This document shows, piece by piece, positions 32,138 to 39,517 of a DNA stretch of 64,000 bases; position 1 is the stretch's first letter; each line of letters begins with the position of its first letter. The stretch is from Pseudogulbenkiania sp. MAI-1 (GTDB lineage: Bacteria; Pseudomonadota; Gammaproteobacteria; Burkholderiales; Chromobacteriaceae), in NCBI RefSeq assembly GCF_000527175.1, contig NZ_AZUR01000001.1:3807001-3871000 (forward strand). Direction: 5' to 3'. The notes under the pieces are model-generated. The model saw only the letters and a list, made by a program, of their open reading frames with translations. It did not search any database and was not told the DNA's origin. A program made the position numbers and the translations under genes.

Positions 32138-33076
32138 ATGAACCTCCCCCGCACCTCGCTGGAACAATGGCGCGTGCTGCAAGCCATCGTCGAACACGGC
32201 GGTTTCGCCCAGGCCGCCAGCGTGCTGAAACGCAGCCAGTCGGCCGTCAGCTACAACGTGGCGCGGCTGCAGGAACAGCTCGGCATCAGCCTGCTGGAAG
32301 CGGAAGGACGGCGCATGAAGCTGACCGCCGCCGGGGCCGCGCTGCTGCGCGAAGCCACCCCGCTGATCGAGGCCGCGCTGCGGCTCGAGGCGCGCGCCCG
32401 CGCGCTGGACGCCGGCTGGGAAGCCGAGGTCCGGCTGGCGGTGGACAGCCTGTTTCCCACCGACGCCCTGCTGTGCGCGCTGGCCGCCTTCGCCGGCCAC
32501 TGCCCCGACACCCGGCTGCAGGTGCACGAGGTGGTGATGTCGGGCGCCGACGACGCGCTCTACTCCGGCGCGGTGGAACTGGCCATCGTCACCCGGGTGC
32601 CGGCCGGCTTCATGGGCGACTGGCTGATGGACGCCACCTTCGTCGCGGTGGCCGCGCCCGGCCACCCCTTGCTGGCGGCGGGGCACCCGCTCGGCGGCGA
32701 CGAACTGCGCCACTATCCGCAAGTGGTGGTACGCGACTCCGGCACGCGCCAGCCGCGCGACGAGGGCTGGCTCGGCGCCAGCCAGCGCTGGACCGTGAGC
32801 AGCCCGCACACCGCGCTCGACGTGGTCAGTGCCGGCCTGGCCTATGGCTGGCTGCCGGAACACCGCATCCGCCCGCAACTGGCCGACGGCCGCCTGCTCC
32901 CGCTGCAGCTGGCGCAGGGCCGGCAGCGCAAGAGTTCGCTCTACCTGGTCAACGCCGCCCCCGAGGCGGCCGGCCCCGCCACGCGCTATCTGGCCGACGG
33001 CCTGCGCCAGGCGGTGCAACAGCACCTATCGCAACAGAATGGAAAGACCGCAAGACAAAATAGCAACACAGCATAA
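32138..33076 (+). CDS. LysR-family transcriptional regulator
   Basis: 312 residues. The N-terminal winged helix is 'MNLPRTSLEQWRVLQAIVEH' with the recognition helix 'QSAVSYNVARLQEQLG'. A periplasmic-binding-protein-like effector domain follows to the C-terminus ('RLAVDSLFPTDALL', 'GDWLMDATFVAVAAPGHPL', 'SPHTALDVVSAGLAYGWLPE'). ATG 32138 begins at the usual position relative to the helix-turn-helix. It is transcribed away from doxX-pirin-pirin, the classical layout for a regulator of its neighbour operon. Confidence 0.92.
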   Translation: MNLPRTSLEQWRVLQAIVEHGGFAQAASVLKRSQSAVSYNVARLQEQLGISLLEAEGRRMKLTAAGAALLREATPLIEAALRLEARARALDAGWEAEVRLAVDSLFPTDALLCALAAFAGHCPDTRLQVHEVVMSGADDALYSGAVELAIVTRVPAGFMGDWLMDATFVAVAAPGHPLLAAGHPLGGDELRHYPQVVVRDSGTRQPRDEGWLGASQRWTVSSPHTALDVVSAGLAYGWLPEHRIRPQLADGRLLPLQLAQGRQRKSSLYLVNAAPEAAGPATRYLADGLRQAVQQHLSQQNGKTARQNSNTA

Positions 33077-33253
33077 GCACCACGATTCCTCCGTTTTTTG
33101 GCAATATCCCGTCCCAAAGCGGCATATTTCCGCGAAAATCCTGACATATATCATTTTTCTATAAAAACAGAAGATATCAGTACAAAACAGTTATAGAACA
33201 ACAGTGTAGAATGCCGCTCATTCTTCCCTTCATGTTTTTTGACGGACTGGCAC

Positions 33254-34033
33254 ATGGCGACTCTGACTTCCGAAAAAGTCCTTAGCGTTCACCACTGGAA
33301 CGACACCCTCTTCAGCTTCACCTGCACCCGCGACCCGGGCCTGCGCTTCATCAACGGTCAGTTCGTGATGATCGGTCTGGAAGTCAACGGCAAGCCGCTG
33401 ATCCGTGCCTACTCCGTCGCCAGCGCCAACTGGGAAGAACACCTCGAGTTCTATTCGATCAAGGTGCCGAACGGCCCGCTGACCTCGCGCCTGCAGAGCA
33501 TCAAGCCGGGCGACAACGTGGTGATCTCCGGCAAGCCGACCGGCACCCTGGTGCAGGACAACCTGCTGCCGAACGCCAAGCACCTGTACCTGCTCTCCAC
33601 CGGTACCGGCCTGGCGCCGTTCATGTCCATCATCAAGGACCCGGAAGTCTACGACCGCTACGAGAAGATCGTGCTGGTGCACGGCGTGCGCTGGGTGAGC
33701 GAGCTGGGCTACTACGACTACATCACCAAGGAACTGCCGGAGCACGAGTACCTGGGCGAGCTGGTGAAAGAGAAGCTGATCTACTACCCGACCGTGACGC
33801 GCGACCCGTTCCACAACCAGGGCCGCCTGACCGACCTGATCGTGAACGGCAAGCTCGCCGCCGACATCGGCCTGCCGCAGCTCAACCCGCAGACCGACCG
33901 CGCGCTGCTGTGCGGCAGCCCGGCGATGCTGGAAGACACCTGCAAGATTCTGGACGACCTGGGCTTCAAGGAATCGCCGCGCATGGGCGAACCGGGCGAC
34001 TACGCCATCGAGCGCGCCTTCGTCGAGAAGTAA
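33254..34033 (+). CDS. fpr: Ferredoxin/flavodoxin-NADP+ reductase
   Basis: 259-residue FAD enzyme exchanging electrons between NADPH and ferredoxin or flavodoxin, used in oxidative-stress and iron-sulfur metabolism. FAD-binding 'RAYSVAS' and 'EFYSIKVPNGPLTSRL', NADP-binding 'LSTGTGLAPFMSI', and the C-terminal 'YAIERAFVEK' are typical of bacterial subclass I FPR. The preceding 177 bp is AT-rich and should hold its promoter. A strong terminator follows. Confidence 0.95.
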   Translation: MATLTSEKVLSVHHWNDTLFSFTCTRDPGLRFINGQFVMIGLEVNGKPLIRAYSVASANWEEHLEFYSIKVPNGPLTSRLQSIKPGDNVVISGKPTGTLVQDNLLPNAKHLYLLSTGTGLAPFMSIIKDPEVYDRYEKIVLVHGVRWVSELGYYDYITKELPEHEYLGELVKEKLIYYPTVTRDPFHNQGRLTDLIVNGKLAADIGLPQLNPQTDRALLCGSPAMLEDTCKILDDLGFKESPRMGEPGDYAIERAFVEK

Positions 34034-34055
34034 GCCCCGGCCGCAAGGCCATAGA

Positions 34056-34094
34056 AACAGCCCAGCTTGGTTTGCACCAGCTGGGCTGTTTTGT
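34056..34094 (+). terminator. Intrinsic terminator of fpr
   Basis: The 12-bp stem AACAGCCCAGCT/AGCTGGGCTGTT (34056-34067, 34079-34090) is followed by TTG T. It starts 22 bp after the fpr stop. Confidence 0.88.
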
Positions 34095-34129
34095 CATCTG
34101 AACGGGCAAATGCATCATTTCGCACGCTC

Positions 34130-34277
34130 AGAGCTTGTGAAAGAAATCGTCCCACAGGGATTCCCTGCGGTCATCGCCGCGCCCCCAGGCGGTGCGAGAA
34201 GCACAGCCGTACAAATGGTACGGCGAGCATCACAGGGCCGGGATGGGGGGTGCGCAGCAGATTTATTCACAAGCTCT
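34130..34277. mobile_element. 148-bp MITE-like element with terminal inverted repeats
   Basis: AGAGCTTGTGAA at 34130-34141 and its exact reverse complement at 34266-34277. The match continues imperfectly for a few more bases inward. Internal structure includes a perfect hairpin GCCGTAC-aaatg-GTACGGC (34206-34224) and a CAGGGA/TCCCTG dyad near 34155. It has no coding capacity. The right end abuts the stop codon of the EF-G-like gene and may supply part of its 3' end. Confidence 0.6.
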
Positions 34278-36322
34278 TAATCTTCCTCCTGCTCCGCCTT
34301 GTACCCCGCCGCCAGCCGCTGCTGCACCTCGTGCGGCACCGGATCGTAGTGGCTCAACACCAGCGTATACGCCCCCTGCCCGGCGGTGATCGACTTGAGC
34401 CGTCCCGCATAGCCCTCCAGCTCGGCCAGCGGCACCTGCCCGCGGATCAGCGTCAGGCCTTGGGTCAGCGGCTCGGTGCCGGTCACCTGTCCGCGCCGCC
34501 CGGTGAGGTCGGCGGTGAGATCGCCGAGCTTGGCCTCGGGCGCGGTGATCTCGATCGCCACGATCGGCTCCAGCACGATGCCCCCTGCCGCCTGCAACGC
34601 CGCCAGCATCGCGCGCCGTCCGGCAGCCTGGAAGGCCACGTCCTTGGAGTCCACCGAGTGGCTCTTGCCGTCGTACACCGTCACCCGGACGTCCTCGACC
34701 GGGTAGCCGGCCAGCGGCCCCGCCGTCAGCACCGAGCGCACGCCCTTTTCCACCGAGGGGATGAACTGTCCCGGAATCACCCCGCCCTTCACCACGTCGA
34801 CGAACTCGAAGCCGGCCCCGCGCGGCAACGGTTCGATGCGCAGGAACACCTCGCCGAACTGGCCGGCGCCGCCGCTCTGCTTCTTGTGGCGATGGTGCCC
34901 CTCGGCCTGGCGGGTGATGGTTTCGCGGTAGGGCACGCGCGGCGGCCGGGTCTCGACTTCCAGCTTGAAGCCGCCAGCCATGCGATCGAGCAGGTAGCGC
35001 AGGTGCAGCTCGCCCATGCCGCGCAGCACCGTCTCGTGAGTGGCCGGGTGATAATCGACCTTGACGCACGGGTCCTCGGCCACCAGACGCTGCAACACCT
35101 CGGTGATGCGCTGCTCGTCGCCGCGCCGCTTGGGCTCGATGGCCAGCCCCTGCATCGGCACCGGGAACACCAGCGGCTTGAGGTGGATGTGGTCCTCGTC
35201 GTGCGAGTCGTGCAGGACCGCGTCGAACTCGATCTCGTCAACCTTGGCCACCGCCCCGAAGTCGCCGGGAATCAGCCGCTCGACCTCGTCATAACGCTTG
35301 CCCTGCAGGCGCAGCAGGTGGCCGACCTTGAACGGCTTCTTGCCGTCGCCGACGAACAGCTGCGTGTCGCGCGTGACCGTGCCCTGGTGCACGCGGAATA
35401 TGCCGAGCTTGCCGACGAACGGGTCCATCACCACCTTGAACACGTGGGCGAGCACGTGACGCGCCGGGTCGGGCTCGGAGCGGAAGGCCACCGCCGCGTC
35501 GCCCTCGCCCTTGTAGAACAACGGCGGGTTGCCCTCGGTGGGGTTCGGTGCCAGCCGCGCCAGCACCTCGAGCAGCTCGGTCACGCCGGCGCCGCTGCGC
35601 GCCGACACGAAGCACAGCGGAATCAGATGCCCCTCGCGCAACGCGCGTTCGAGCGGTGCGTGCAGCTCTTCCGGCGTGACCTCGCCCTGCTCCAGGTAGC
35701 GCGCCATCAGCTCCTCGTCGACTTCGACCACTTGGTCGACCAGCGCCTGGTGCGCCTCGGCCACCGAAGAAAAATCGGCCTCGCCGGCCGGGTTGAAGAA
35801 GCAGTCGACCACACGGCGGGCGCCGTCGGCCGGCAGGTTGATCGGCAGCACCTCCTTGCCGAAGGCCTCGCGCAGCTGGGCCAGCAGACCCGGCAGGTCG
35901 ACCCGCTCGGCGTCGATCTTGTTGACCACGATCATGCGGCATAGCCCGCGCTCGCCCGCCCAATCCATCATGCGGCGCGTGGAGAGTTCGATGCCGTTCT
36001 GCGCGTTGACCACCACCAGCGCCGTCTCCACCGCCGCCAGCGCCGGAATCGCCTGGCCGATGAAGTCGTGAAACCCCGGGGTGTCGATCAGGCGGATCTC
36101 GGCGCCGCCGTAACCGAAATGCGCCAGCGCCGAGGACAGGGAATGGCGGTAGTCGCGCTCCAGCGGGTCGAAATCGCACACCGTATCGCCACGCTCCACC
36201 GTGCCCGCCGAGGTGATCGCCCCGCTCTTGTAGAGAAGTGCCTCGGCCAGCGTCGTCTTGCCGCTGTCACCATGCCCGACCAGGGCAACCGTGCGGATGG
36301 CTTCAACCGGGTAATCCGACAT
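34277..36322 (-). CDS. Elongation factor G-like GTPase (second EF-G type)
   Basis: 681-residue translational GTPase paralogue. G1 is 'GHGDSGKTTLAEAL', switch II 'LIDTPGFHDFIG', G4 'VVNKIDAER', and G5-type 'FVSARSGAG'. Domains II-V follow, with 'GMGELHLRYLLDRM' and 'GAGQFGEVFLRIEPL'. It is distinct from the str-operon EF-G: the P-loop reads GHGDSGKTT, and a short 'HHRHKKQSGGAGQFG' segment marks the EF-G-2 group. The cellular role of such paralogues is unclear (ribosome recycling or stress). Monocistronic; the stop lies on the MITE-like right end. Confidence 0.88.
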   Translation of the reverse strand: MSDYPVEAIRTVALVGHGDSGKTTLAEALLYKSGAITSAGTVERGDTVCDFDPLERDYRHSLSSALAHFGYGGAEIRLIDTPGFHDFIGQAIPALAAVETALVVVNAQNGIELSTRRMMDWAGERGLCRMIVVNKIDAERVDLPGLLAQLREAFGKEVLPINLPADGARRVVDCFFNPAGEADFSSVAEAHQALVDQVVEVDEELMARYLEQGEVTPEELHAPLERALREGHLIPLCFVSARSGAGVTELLEVLARLAPNPTEGNPPLFYKGEGDAAVAFRSEPDPARHVLAHVFKVVMDPFVGKLGIFRVHQGTVTRDTQLFVGDGKKPFKVGHLLRLQGKRYDEVERLIPGDFGAVAKVDEIEFDAVLHDSHDEDHIHLKPLVFPVPMQGLAIEPKRRGDEQRITEVLQRLVAEDPCVKVDYHPATHETVLRGMGELHLRYLLDRMAGGFKLEVETRPPRVPYRETITRQAEGHHRHKKQSGGAGQFGEVFLRIEPLPRGAGFEFVDVVKGGVIPGQFIPSVEKGVRSVLTAGPLAGYPVEDVRVTVYDGKSHSVDSKDVAFQAAGRRAMLAALQAAGGIVLEPIVAIEITAPEAKLGDLTADLTGRRGQVTGTEPLTQGLTLIRGQVPLAELEGYAGRLKSITAGQGAYTLVLSHYDPVPHEVQQRLAAGYKAEQEED

Positions 36323-36578
36323 GACAGTCTCCTAGCATGCGAGTGCTCGAAGTATAGAGCCTGCCGCGAGGAGGGGTAGCCCGGCGTTGAGAAGGCAAGG
36401 GCGAGGACGGGCGATGGGGGCAAAGCACGTGAACGGTGTCGGACCACAATCGCGGGTCCTGCACGTCGATGCCCAGCTCGCCGGCCACGCGTCGCACCTG
36501 CCGATAGCTCTGCCCGGCCAGCTCCGCCACGCTGGAGATGCCGCAACCGCTGGTGTCTTCCTGTACCACGGCTTGCAT
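36303..36578 (-). pseudogene. Truncated C39-like papain-fold peptidase gene
   Basis: The first about 50 codons read 'MQAVVQEDTSGCGISSVAEL', 'SYRQVRRVAGELGI' and 'DPRLWSDTVHV', the start of a C39/papain-like domain with catalytic Cys in 'SGCGI'. The frame then continues as Pro/Arg/Ser-rich sequence with no similarity ('LCPHRPSSPLPSQRR') and runs into the EF-G-like gene. The His and Asp parts are missing. AAGGA in front of the ATG shows it was once translated. It is probably a 5' remnant after a deletion near 36420. Confidence 0.5.
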
Positions 36579-36591
36579 ACCATTCCTTGAT

Positions 36592-36622
36592 CAAGGTGGG
36601 CGAACTCGATATGCCCACCTTG
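36592..36622. terminator. 10-bp stem hairpin, possible bidirectional terminator
   Basis: CAAGGTGGGC/GCCCACCTTG with an 11-nt loop, located between the microprotein candidate and the C39 remnant. There is no long T-run on either side, so termination efficiency is uncertain. Confidence 0.55.
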
Positions 36623-36637
36623 CTTGTGTCGACAGGG

Positions 36638-36730
36638 TCAGAGGGGAGGGAACGAGGCGAAGAACCGGCATAGCTCGCCGTCCCGAGTATGCCGCTCTTT
36701 CAAGATCGAGGTTTTTTGTAGCTGATCCAT
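36638..36730 (-). CDS. 30-residue microprotein candidate behind xthA
   Basis: ATG 36730 lies 12 bp after the xthA stop with GAGGAG eight bases upstream. The product starts 'MDQLQKTSILKERHTRDGEL' and ends 'FFASFPPL'. It is followed by a 10-bp stem hairpin. No family is recognised. Its placement as the last gene of an xthA transcript and its good ribosome site are the only support. Confidence 0.4.
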   Translation of the reverse strand: MDQLQKTSILKERHTRDGELCRFFASFPPL

Positions 36731-36742
36731 GAGGTGTTCTCC

Positions 36743-37516
36743 TCACTCCGCCAGCGTCAGCACCACCGGGGTATGGTCGGACGGGCGTTCCCACTTGCGC
36801 GGGGCCTTGTCGATGATGCACTCGGTGGCGCGCGCCTTGAGCGCGTCGCTGATCAGGATGTGGTCGATGCGCAGGCCGAGGTTGCGGCGGAACATCATGG
36901 CGCGGTAGTCCCACCAGCTGTATTGCTTCTCTTCCTGGTTGAACAGCCGGAACGAGTCGGTCAGGCCGAGGCCGATGAGGCGGCGGAAGGCGTCGCGCTC
37001 GGGCTCGGAGCACAGCACCTGGTCTTTCCACGCTTCCGGGTCGTAGACGTCACGGTCTTCCGGGGCGATGTTGTAGTCGCCGAGCAGGGCGAGCTGGGGG
37101 TGGCGTGTCAGCTCGTCGGCCACATAGCGCTCCAGCTCGGCGAGCCAGGCCAGCTTGTAGGGGTACTTGGGGGAATCGACCGCCTCGCCGTTGACGATGT
37201 AGGCGCAGATCACGCGCATGCCGTTCACGGTGGCGGCGATGACGCGGCGCTGTTCGTCGTCGTAGCCGGGGATGCCCGGCACCACGTCGTCCAGCGTGTG
37301 GCCGTCGCGCGCCAGGATGGCCACACCGTTATAGGTCTTCTGGCCGAACCAGGCGGCGCGGTAGCCGGCGGCCTCGATGTCGGCCAGCGGGAAGGCGTCC
37401 TGGTCCATCTTCAGCTCCTGCAGGCACAGCACGTCGACCGGGGTTTCGGCCAGCCATTGCAGCACCTGCGGCAGGCGGACTTTCAGCGAGTTGACGTTCC
37501 AGGTGGCAAGACGCAT
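36743..37516 (-). CDS. xthA: Exodeoxyribonuclease III / AP endonuclease
   Basis: 257 residues. Base-excision repair enzyme cutting at abasic sites and removing 3' blocks. Motifs in order: 'ATWNVNSLKVRLP', 'LCLQELKMDQ' (metal Glu), 'YNGVAILAR', 'LLGDYNIAPEDRDVYDP' (catalytic Asp and Asn) and 'SDHTPVVLTL' (catalytic His). This is the XthA/ExoIII group. No operon partner is seen upstream (93-bp gap to eptA, same strand). Confidence 0.95.
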   Translation of the reverse strand: MRLATWNVNSLKVRLPQVLQWLAETPVDVLCLQELKMDQDAFPLADIEAAGYRAAWFGQKTYNGVAILARDGHTLDDVVPGIPGYDDEQRRVIAATVNGMRVICAYIVNGEAVDSPKYPYKLAWLAELERYVADELTRHPQLALLGDYNIAPEDRDVYDPEAWKDQVLCSEPERDAFRRLIGLGLTDSFRLFNQEEKQYSWWDYRAMMFRRNLGLRIDHILISDALKARATECIIDKAPRKWERPSDHTPVVLTLAE

Positions 37517-37609
37517 GGCGGGGGACTCCAGACTTTCGGTAAAGGGCCTAAAGGTAGCGCCTTATGCCGCGTCAGGCCAGTCCTTTAGAACCTGTTGATG
37601 ATCCGGTTT

Positions 37610-39232
37610 TTACGCTGCCTTGCACCCCTGGAACAGGTCGAGCTTGCCGTCATAGACCCGGGTCTGGACCCCGAGCACGCCGAGCACCGAGTGGAACAGG
37701 TTGTCCTGCGACCAGGGCTGGTCCTTCTTCGCCGCCAGGCAGCGGGTATCGACGCCGAGCTCCTTCCGGAAGCCGTCGGAGAACCACATCAGCGCCGGGA
37801 TGTGCTTCTGCGCTTCCGGCGCGAACAGATAGGGCATGCCGTGCAGGTAGACGTTGTTTTCGCCCAGCGATTCGCCGTGGTCGGACAGGTAGATCATGCC
37901 GCTATTGATGCCACCGTTGGCGCGCAGCAGGTCGATCAATCCGGACAGCATGTGATCGGTGTAGCGGATGGTGTTGTCGAAGCCGTTGACGATGTCCTGC
38001 TGCGAGCACTGGCTCAGCTCGCTGGTGCGGCACACCGGAGTGAATTGCTCGAACTCCTTGGGATAGCGCTTGTAGTAGGCCGGCCCGTGGCTGCCCTTCT
38101 GGTGCAGCACGATCACGCTGTCGCGCTGCAGGGCCTGCAGGCGCTGCTTCAGGCCGTCGAGCAGCACGTCGTCGTAGCATTCGCCGTCGTCGCACAGCCC
38201 GGGCTTCTGGAGATTGGCCAGGTCTTCATACTGGACCCGGTTGCACACCCCCTTGCAGCCGGAGTTGTTGTCGCGCCAGAGGATGTCGAAGCCGGCGTGC
38301 TTGAGCACGTCGAGCAGGTTCTCCTGTTTTTCCGCCACGTCGCCGGCGTAATGCTCGCGCCCGAGGTTGGAGAACATGCACGGCACCGACACCGCGGTTT
38401 CGGTACCGCAGGAGTGCACGTTGGTGAAATTGAGCAGCCCGGCCTGCTTGGAGAGCTGCGGGTTGGTATCGCGCGGGTAGCCGTTGAGGGCGAAATGGTC
38501 GGCACGGGCGGTTTCGCCGACCACCACCACCAGCACGGTCTTGCGTGTATGCGCAGCCCAGGACGGCGCCTTCTTGGCATCGGTGCCCTGCGGCGTCACC
38601 ACTGCCGGGCCGCTGTCGGCCACGTGGCGCAAATAGCTGTTGGTGGCCTGGAGGTAGTTGCTCGGGGTGACGATGAAGCGCAGCTGGCGGTTGTTGCGGA
38701 ACAGGGAGGCAAAGTCCTGGTAGGCGAAGAACACCACGCCCAGCAGCACCGCCACGCTCACCAGCAGCGCCACCAGCCGCACTCCCAGTTCGCGCAGCGG
38801 CGGGCGATAGGCGATCGGCGTCTTCCACAGCCAGGCCGCCGGCATGGCCCCCAGCCCGAGCGCGAACAACCCCATCTTGACGGTGATGAGGTCGCGCGTT
38901 TCCGCCGGGTCGGTCTGGAACACGTTCTGGATCATGTGCATGTCGATCATGATCCCGTACTGGTTCATGAAATAGCTGGCAAAGGCCGTGGTCAGCAGCA
39001 GCGCCGTCATCACCGGCTTGAACACGTAGGGCCAGGCCAGCAGGGTCAGCACCAGGTTGAAGAAGGCCAGGAGCAGCACGAAGGCTTCGGCCTGGAGCAC
39101 CGGGCCGTGCCCGCCCAAGCCGGCGGTGATGCGGCCCATCTCGCGCCAGAACGGCACGTTGTAGAACGCCAGCAATGCCAGCGACAGCAGCAGCGTCATG
39201 CGCTCGGCGCGCAGTGGTCGGAACAGGGTCAT
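37610..39232 (-). CDS. eptA: Phosphoethanolamine transferase (EptA type, lipid A)
   Basis: About 540-residue inner-membrane enzyme adding phosphoethanolamine to lipid A, which lowers susceptibility to cationic peptides. Five N-terminal membrane helices are followed by a periplasmic alkaline-phosphatase-like domain. It has 'VVVGETARADHFALNGYPR', nucleophile Thr in 'CGTETAVSVPCMFS', 'LSDHGESLGENNVYLHG' and six conserved cysteines. Similarity to E. coli EptA is clear along the whole domain. ATG 39232 is preferred because family N-termini begin a few residues before the first helix. A PmrAB-like system at 24.3-26.2 kb could control it, but no PmrA box was found directly upstream. Confidence 0.9.
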   Translation of the reverse strand: MTLFRPLRAERMTLLLSLALLAFYNVPFWREMGRITAGLGGHGPVLQAEAFVLLLAFFNLVLTLLAWPYVFKPVMTALLLTTAFASYFMNQYGIMIDMHMIQNVFQTDPAETRDLITVKMGLFALGLGAMPAAWLWKTPIAYRPPLRELGVRLVALLVSVAVLLGVVFFAYQDFASLFRNNRQLRFIVTPSNYLQATNSYLRHVADSGPAVVTPQGTDAKKAPSWAAHTRKTVLVVVVGETARADHFALNGYPRDTNPQLSKQAGLLNFTNVHSCGTETAVSVPCMFSNLGREHYAGDVAEKQENLLDVLKHAGFDILWRDNNSGCKGVCNRVQYEDLANLQKPGLCDDGECYDDVLLDGLKQRLQALQRDSVIVLHQKGSHGPAYYKRYPKEFEQFTPVCRTSELSQCSQQDIVNGFDNTIRYTDHMLSGLIDLLRANGGINSGMIYLSDHGESLGENNVYLHGMPYLFAPEAQKHIPALMWFSDGFRKELGVDTRCLAAKKDQPWSQDNLFHSVLGVLGVQTRVYDGKLDLFQGCKAA

Positions 39233-39371
39233 GGCGGCGGCACCCACACGAAAAGCGGCCATCCGCAGCGGACGGCCGAGAGACTCGGAGGCCGTCACGC
39301 TACCCTGCTTGCCTTAGCCCAATCTTAACGAGCCCTTGCCACTGCCCAGGCAACCGTTTCCTGCCGATACG

Positions 39372-39401
39372 AAAAAGGCCCCCATCGATGGAACGGGGGC
39401 C
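39372..39401 (-). terminator. Intrinsic terminator of prlC
   Basis: The 7-bp stem GGCCCCC/GGGGGCC (39377-39383, 39395-39401) is followed on the minus strand by TTTTT (39372-39376). It lies about 115 bp past the prlC stop. Confidence 0.85.
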
Positions 39402-39517
39402 AACAGACGCGTCTACCCTGCCAGGGGGACAGGATAGGGTCTGGTCGCTTGCTGCTCGGGTTGCCCTGAGAGCCTTGATTAGAGCCGGGATGCCTGCCGG
39501 TGGTTCCTGCCCGCCGC

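Noticed and set aside
34067..35944. Long plus-strand frame opposite the EF-G-like gene
   Set aside because: Same GC-shadow effect with His/Arg/Gln/Leu-rich low-information sequence. The EF-G motifs lie on the minus strand.
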